A stretch of 64,000 bases of DNA from Rhyacophila brunnea (lineage: Eukaryota > Arthropoda > Insecta > Trichoptera > Rhyacophilidae). The position numbers and the translations under genes are program-made. Location of the stretch: contig JAGYXB010001403.1 in the NCBI GenBank assembly GCA_022495005.1, positions 310,001-374,000 on the forward strand. Reading direction: 5' to 3'. This document shows positions 11,401-20,400 of the stretch, piece by piece; position 1 is the stretch's first letter, and each line of letters opens with the position of its first letter. The notes under the pieces were generated by a model. That model was not told the DNA's origin and ran no database searches. It was given only the letters and a program-made list of their open reading frames with translations.

Positions 11401-14400
11401 CGGGGAAAAAGTTTTAATAAGTATTATATCGACTGTGCTTAGGAAAAAGGGCGTAACCTTGATTTTTCGAAAAGTGCTTTTATTAGATATTAACAATGTA
11501 TACAACTAAATACACGTTCTGTAAAAAGGAAGTAAGCCGCAAATGCTGATTTATTATCTAAATTAAGGTTTTAATTGAGTTTTAATTAAGTTTTAATCTA
11601 AGGAAAAAAGCATTTACCCTCAATTTTAATGGTTTTTTTGTAATAACTTCTTTAATTATTAGTAGATCGAAAAGATATTACACCAAATCATTAATCATCA
11701 TGCACCCAATGTCTGTGACTATTTTTTTTATTAATATTGAACCAAAATCATTCAAAAAACGTTTTTTGCCTCCTGTAAAATTTGTTCAGTGGGTTACGCC
11801 CTTTTTCCTAAACACAGTCGATATGTATACAAATATTAAAAAATAAGTAGTGTTAAAATAATCGTCGTTTTTATTATTAATTCTATTAATTTCAAAATTC
11901 CGACAGCAAATCGTCTCTCATTATTTGCCTCTTCTGTCAAAAAAGTGAGGTTATTTATCACTCGGCAGTGTTGACATATTTCAAATAATTCCAGTATTGC
12001 AAAGTATCAAAATATACTATTTTCATTGGATTTTAGGACGAAAACTTAAAAATAAAAAAAACATCTGGAGCAGTGGAGCACTACAAATTTTCGGTGCTCC
12101 GGGTAAAATCCCATGCTCCAGTGTTCTGTGCTCCTGCTCCGAGCTCCGTTCCAATGCTCTGGTCCTGAAGATATAAAGTATTTTGGAATTATATTACTAG
12201 TACTGCTCATTTTTAGTATGGGTGTATCATTTTATTCATATCTTATTTTTCATTAAAAAATGATGGATTTTGATGCAGATAAATATATAATAAATACAGA
12301 AAAGAGGAGGGCGATTTGGGGTGTGTCATCTGGGGGAAGAGGTTGTTGGACTGGTTGGTGGTGAAGAAAAAATACGATACCTATATGTAAGGCACTGATA
12401 TTTTGTATGTCCATCTCGAGACAGTGCGATACTGACTTGTTTTTCGTGTGTGGTTGGTTGCCCTATTGGGCTTCCATTTTTTGGTTGGTTGACGGTACAT
12501 TAGGTTTTTGACCGGTTGACGGTACATTAGGGGCCTTAACCGCAAGAGAATTTTGTTTTTAAATACTTAGATAGCTTTTTCTTGGTTCTCCACAAGCTTC
12601 AGGTTTCACACCCGTGGCACTAGTGGTTTCAGTCACATTGTATAGCTGGAATTTTGTTTTCTTGGACACCTGTTTGAATTCGAATAGAATCTTCAATGCG
12701 ATGAACGCTTTAATACATACAGTAAAACCTCGTTAGTAAGAACAGTGATAATTCGAAATTCTCCGTAATTCGAAATTTTCGCGAAAAAAAAAGTCCCTTG
12801 AACATTATTTTCATATAAAAATACCTTTAATTCGAATTTCGTAATTCGAAATGATTTCAGAGTCCTGGCATATAAGAATATTCAATAAATCGTAATAAAG
12901 TACACTATTTCATGAGCCAGTCAATTATCAAATTGTGAAAACATCAAAAATTACTTATTTTATGAAGGTAATTAAAATAATCCTGACATTTTATGACCCA
13001 TTGACACACACAGCGGTATGTCATCAGAGGCACAACTGCACTCCACTCGATGGAAAAACAATAACTCACTGTTTCAGGGCTGTAGGTATTTAATTGTTGA
13101 TGGTTTATTGGATTTTCACAGTTTTATAAGAGAACCAATGCCAAACAATTGTGTTGACAAATTGGAAAAATAAAAAATATTTCGTATTTTTCTATAATTC
13201 TAGAATGGTATCTTCACATGGTATTTGCACAGATTTTAATTTGAAAGAATTGTATCGGAAATTTAGTAAGCACATCTATGATCAGAAACGAAATTAATGA
13301 AAATCAGAAAAAAAAAATTCAAAATTTAAATATTTTCCCCCCATACATTTATATTTTGTAATTCGAAATTTTTTTCGATTTTCGGTCCCATGGAATTTGT
13401 ATTAACGAGGTTTTACTGTATACAGTCGAACTTGGTTATTCCAAGGAAGATGGGACCGACTGAATTTGCTCGTTATAAGCATTACTCATTATATCAGAGA
13501 ATGGGTATTTTTAAATGAGCAACACAAAAGTTGCAATTCAAACAAAACTAGACAATTAGAATTTTTCCCAAAACAAGCATGGCATTCATAAACTACAAAA
13601 GAAGTTGTTTATAGTAATGAATGCTGGTAGGTACCTACTGACTTCAGCTTGGATTTTTTACATGAAATTTCAACCATTTGCGTGGATACTTTCTCTCAAT
13701 GTTGTCGGCGTAAACACCAATTAGGTACTTAGACACATAACTGTCATAAACGTAATCTGATCCCGGCGGCATTGGTCTATGGTCAGATGTTTTTGCTTAG
13801 GGCCGAAATTGTTTTTAAACGATTGACACATTTAACAGTTTTAAGAAAATTTTTGACAGTATTTTTGCTCGATATATCCGATAAGTATGTCGTTATAAAA
13901 GTGAATAAATGTATGGAGAAAATAATAAACTAAAATGTCAACGAATGTTTCCTCATTACATCCGAGATCTCTCTATGTCCGTGATCGTATTAACCGAGTT
14001 CGACTGTATAGTATTCCATCAGTCTATTACATAGCAATAGTCTCATTTTGCATTATAATTTATGTTTTGCAGGTTGCTGAAGTTTACAAAATGCATCGGG
14101 AGACATATCATCTGACTGTTAATTACATTGATAGATTTTTATCAAACACAAGAGACATTTTCAAAGGACGTCTTCAACTGATCGGTAAGTTTGAATCTTG
14201 TAGCTTTAATTATGTTCAAATTTCTAGATAAACTTGACACCGGTTGCACCAAGGTCTGAACAAAATCTTAGTATAAATGCAAATTTCGAAATTGTTGTCA
14301 ATTTTAATCCCCAAGAATCATTTTCAAACTAAAATTTTATTATAAATCACATTATTCATTATTTCGTAATTCAAAATGAAATTTTGTCTTGACAAGTTTG

Positions 14401-17400
14401 TAAAATAAACACCTGATTGCTAATACGCCTCATTAACTTTATTATACCCATTGAAAAATAAATATTTTAGAGTTCCTACACTTGATGTCATTGTTTACAT
14501 CCCTTTACTTTCGAACGTTCAACAATCTAACACATTTTGTGGAACCAATTATGTGTGAAAGTCGAGGGCCGTCTTTATTTATTTTGTTTTAACCTCATTA
14601 ATAAGAACACTGATAATTCAAAATTCCTGTGAAGAAAAAAAGTCATGTGAAGATTATTTTCGTATTAAACCATCCCTTCAACTCAAATTTCATAATATAA
14701 AATAATATCAAGAGTCCTGATATATGAAAATTTTCTATAAATCGAAATGAACTTTTTTTAAACATAAATTGCTTGTTTTATTAATGTAATAAAAATAATC
14801 TGGACATTTTATGACCATTGTCACCCACAGTGGTATGTCACCAGTGGCATAACTCCACTCAAAGGAAAAACAATAACCCACATCTTTCAGGGCTGTATTT
14901 AATTGTTTATTGTATTTTCACATAGTTTTATTTGCCAACCAGTTGTGTTGACAATTGCAAACAAAAAAATCTTTTCGTATTTTTTATAATAATTCTAGCT
15001 CAATACAAGATGGTAAATACCTACCTACATTACTTGGTACCTTCAAGTATCGGAAATTTGACAGGCACAGCTATGATCGGAAACAAAATGAATGATGAAT
15101 CAATTTCTTTTTCAAAATTTTAGTATTTTTATACCCCCCTCGTAATTCAAAATTTTTGAAGTTATACTCTTTAGGCGCATTTGGGAAGTTGCGCGCGCAG
15201 ATGTTACGCATTAATTTGGCATGGGACGGAAGTTTTTCCCGTCGATGCAACATAATTTATTTTGCGCGGCGACTTTCGGTGTTCTAAATGCTGGAGGTTT
15301 GTAATTTTCAGCTGTGATATTGAGGGCTGCGGCTTGGGCCGGTTGGGTAAAGACTGAATGTTGCAACTTTTATTATGATTATTCATTTTTCATTTCGGTC
15401 TCAAGCGTACATGCGCGTACGCATAGACGTTCAATACAACCAAGTAAACAGCACATGTTGTAAACATAACCAATAGTGTGTCATAATAATATATATGTTT
15501 ATAAACAAATTTCTGGAGACTAACATTCTACAGTTAAACCTCGTTAATAAGAACACGGATAATTCGAAATTCGCCGTAATTCGAATTTTTCGGTCTTTCG
15601 GTAGGCCTATGATCGTAAATGATATTAATGAAAATTAAAAATTCTTTTTTTTCAAAATTTTAATATTTTCCCTCCATACATTTTATAATTTGTAATTAGA
15701 ATTTTTTTCGATTTTCGGTCCCATGGAATTCGTATTAACGAGATTTTACTGTATTTATACACTTCATAACACAAAAATACATATTTTTACAGTTTAGGAT
15801 ATTTGTCATATTGTATCCCATGTCAATTTATTTATTAGCGGTTTATAATAATTGAAAACAAACATTTACCAACAACATTTATAAAAAACATTTACAAACA
15901 AACAACACAAACATTTCATCACAAAAGCTAATATCACGTTTCAGTTAAACCATTAAATAGGATATGTTTTACTTTTGATTTGTAATAAATTATCGTTAAT
16001 GAAAATAGTTGTACAGTCATCTGTTTAAGCAAAGATGGTCGAAATAGCGGTTTGCTAAATTTTTCAAATACAGGTTTTGAGATTTTTTTTTGTTTTGGTA
16101 TTTTTTGTTTTGTTACGCCAAAGAAGTATAACTTCTAACGCGCATACATAAGTACACACACCGATTTTTGATTTTCTGTCTAGTGGAATTCGTATTAACG
16201 AGATTTTATTGTAAAGGCAATACATTTTCATTTTGTCACTTCGAATTTGGACTGACTAATCGCTTCTTTCACATTTTTACACTCAGTCTACTGGGCATGA
16301 ATATGTAGTATGTACTTATTTTTCCCAAGTTAAAAATATCAATGACGTAGTTGTTGCATGATGCTAAATCACGTCTATCAAATTTATTATGTGTGACATA
16401 ATGTTGATAAGATCAGTTTGAAGGGCTGCAGCCAGCATGATCAGCATCATGGTCGTTCTGGCTCCACTACACCACTGCTCATAATTGCAGTTATTTAATT
16501 ATATTAATACGCCCAGAAATCGCCGCCACATATAACCGAACAATCTGTATATCTTTTTAGTATTATTTCTTAGAGCGTCGCAGGTTGATTCACTTCAAAT
16601 ATAGACTCTCGGATATTGTAAAATATGTAATTTTCCTTACTTTACAGGTATAACATGTTTATTCATCGCCGCGAAGGTAGAGGAAGTGTATCCACCGAAA
16701 ATCGGTGAGTTTGCTTATGTAACGGACGGCGCCTGCACGCCTGAAGAGATCACTAATGAAGAAATAATCATCCTGACTGTTCTGAAGTGGAACACCACCC
16801 CTCTGACCATCAACCGTTGGCTGAATGTGTACATGCAGTTGAATGGCATCCGAGAGTACAAGAATGCCAATGGTCCTCGGGAGGATAGCGCAGCGGCAGC
16901 GGAGATGCGGAAGTACACATTCATTTTCCCGCAGTACTCGTCTCTGGACTTTGTGATGTGCGGTCAGCTGGTTGACTTGGCTGTGCTGGACGTTGAGGTG
17001 AATGCCTTCTCCAACAGTTTGGTGGCTGCCGCCGCCCTCGCCCATATTTTCTCGAAGGTCATTGCCATGCGAGTCTCCAGTGAGTATTTACTATGTGTTT
17101 TGCAATTGGAAGTGAAGATATCTTTGATCAATTTAGATATTTTTACTGTTCACGATGAATTTTACAATGGTTGTTATTATGATTGGTTGATAATCGGAAA
17201 ATATCTGTAATAATCAAACACGTTAATTTCACTGTTTATTTTTAATTTAATTCATTGAAATGTTCGTATATGACTTGTGCATTGTTTATGTTCACTTCAA
17301 AATATCAAATTGTTTATGGTCCTGTCAAAAAGTAGAACGGTAATAACCTTTTTAATTTAATATTTTTAAAGTGGGCACTTTCTGATTGGTCTCTTGTAAA

Positions 17401-20400
17401 TGACAGTGGTTCCCGATTGCATCATGTTGATGCGATATTAATAAATTATTGGGAGGGTATAAAATAATCAACATTGACTAAAATATCTCTGCTTTTTAGG
17501 TTACACGTGGGAAGAAATGGCACCTTGTTACGACTGGTTGTCACCTTTCGCCGAGGTGTTGTCTGAATCGGCAGAGGAGAGGATAAATGATGCAGCGGGA
17601 GGAGATGCAGAGGAGAGGGAGAGGGAAAGGGAGAGAGTATTGCGGGTGGTTCCCGACTGCGGACTAGACTTTGTAACGGACGGCGGTCTCTCGCGTATCT
17701 GTCCCAACATTAACTCGGACCAGAACCACAGGATTCAGATGCACAATATCTGCCTTACCCTCTTCGTGAGTATATGTTTCCGTTTTGATTGTTGATATGA
17801 ATAACTATAGGGTGGTGGTATCTGTAAATTGTACATAAAACATTTCACCATGTCACAGTTCGCCATGGGCTTTCTATCGGAAAGAGATGACCGTATACTA
17901 TACGGTCTCCAATTTTATTAAATTCAATATGAACATTAATTCAATTTTCATAGCTGATTTTGGCAAAATTCAAGAATGAAAACCTAACCTTACCTAACAA
18001 ATAATCCAGTATATTGGCTATAGTACTCTCTCAGTAATCCGCCACCCCAAAAACAAGACAAGTGTCCAATTAGTGAAAGCGGCAGATTATTGTCCATACA
18101 AACAAAATATGGTAAAAATTAAAACAGGCATATTTCATAAAAATATTTTTTTTTTTTTGAGAAATTTGTACTAGCAAATTACCCCAAGTTCACACGGCGC
18201 TCCGTTTTTGACGAATCGTAATTAATCACGATTCATGAAAAACGAATATGATGTTCACACAGTTTCATTTTCAACCGGATCGTGATTATATGCGATCCGT
18301 CAAAAACTAATGTGATAATGTATTCTATTAGCTGACAGAGTGCACGAAGAGTCCAGTGTTTATACCAGTGGCGAAGACTCCATACTAAGCGATTATTTGA
18401 AGCCTACCTTAAGAAAAATATTTTTTAATTCCATGTTGACTTATTTATACAATCACTTGATTATATATATTCTATAAAATAATTTATTTTGCCAACGAGA
18501 GATGCCGTTTGCGTAGGAATGTATTACACAGTAATTACAAAACAATCTGCAAAGGTTTTAAAAAATATACCACAGCGCCGCGCCATCTGCCTTGACGTAA
18601 ATAAAGGTCAGATTATGTTTCAAATAATTCTCAATTTTTTTCATATGGACTTTACGTCACATAACACCCCGCCCAGTCTATCAAATTGTTTGAACTAAGG
18701 TAAGCTCTGATCGCAGAGCCTAAAACCGTTTTAGATCAAACGAGAGTGAGCTGATGCGTCTTCACCCCCATTCGCAGTCTGAATACAGCGGTCTTTCTAT
18801 TGTATTTAATAAAATATTAATAAATGGTCTTTTTGTATTGTTATCATTGCCGTTCCCATCGGAGGAAAACCAGTAGACACTGGGTGCATCCACTTGTGAG
18901 ACAACGACCTCATGCAGGAACGTTTCGAATACTAATGAGCCAGTTACGGCAAAACGAGTCTAAATTTTTAATTATTTTCGGATGTCCATAGCAACTTTCC
19001 ATGATCTTTTTCAAAGATTGGAAAATGATTTGAGAATTCGCACACGACGAAAGACGAATCGCAAAAAAACAGTTTGTCAAAAAAATGAATATGTAGTGTG
19101 ACTCGGATCATAATATATCTCCATATGTTTTCAACGACGGATATGTCTTTTTACCTTATTCCGCATTCGTGATATGTTGACATAACCGAATGTGGCGTTC
19201 AGATGGATTCGTCATTTTTTACGATCCGTAAAGCCGTAGGCGTGTGTTAACTCGCTCGTAGGAGTTCTTAAGCCACTTACAAAAAATAACGATTTGTTAT
19301 GAATCTGATCCTGGAAAAAAGACGAATCGTCGCCGTGTGAACAGGGGCCGTTACGGTTTTATTTATAATCAAAATCAAGTATTTACTAATTTACAGTAAA
19401 ACTTCATTAATAAGAACATGGATAATGTGAAATTCGCCGTAATTCGAAATTTTCACAAAAAAAGTCCCTTGAACATTATTTTCATAAATAAAACCATACC
19501 TTTAATTCGAATTTCGTAATTCGAAATGATTTCAGAGTCCTGGCATACAAAAATATTCAATAAATCGTGATAAAGACAAGTACACTATTTCAGATTTTTC
19601 TTAAAACTTCATAAATTACTTATTTTAAGAAAGTAATATAAATAATCCTGGCATTTTATGACCCATTAACATACACGGAATCGGACATCGTAGAATATAA
19701 TACAATACATAGACTTGTCAAGTTTATATGATTCAACAGAAAATTTAAAAACGTGGTATATAAAAAGTTCTTTTTATCTTTTAACTATATAAACTAAGTT
19801 TATTAACTAAATATTAAACAGTAAATCACTTGACACAACCAGTTGTTCAGTGAGGCAGATATTCTTGAATGGCTTAGGATTCCTGGCTTTCCCTATGACC
19901 AAAAGCTTCAGTTTGTGTGTCCCGGTTGCATTGGAGCACGGCATAATTGTGATGCGCTCCTTGGGCACTTTCCTCCCTGGTACATCACTTTCTTCGCGAT
20001 GAACGTACATTTATGAAGGAGAAGTTTCCAAAATAAATCGGTCTCATCTGCATTGTATACTTGTACACTTGTATACTTGTACGTTGGTTGACTACTGAAT
20101 TTAACAATCGAATACCGGCGAATTATAGAGCTTGATTTCGTGCTTTCAACTAGTAAAAATAACGGTGGATTGTAGTAGTTGTCGGATAATCGAGCGGTGG
20201 ATTACTGAGTAACTGACAAAATTTGTTTGCTGCTGGCTTCCTGTAAAGTCTGAACCGACAAGCACCGTGTTTTATATAGACATGAATTTTATGTCAGTAC
20301 TATACGACCCAAAGAGGTTGGACGGTCTTTAATATACGGCCATATATTTCCAATACAACATTTCACGGTGAAGTGTGATACGACGAACTGTATACGTACA

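Noticed and set aside
16686..17210. Single 174-codon frame through Cyclin E exon 6
   Set aside because: It starts within the exon and runs into the intron after the GTGAGT donor at 17080; the spliced model explains it.
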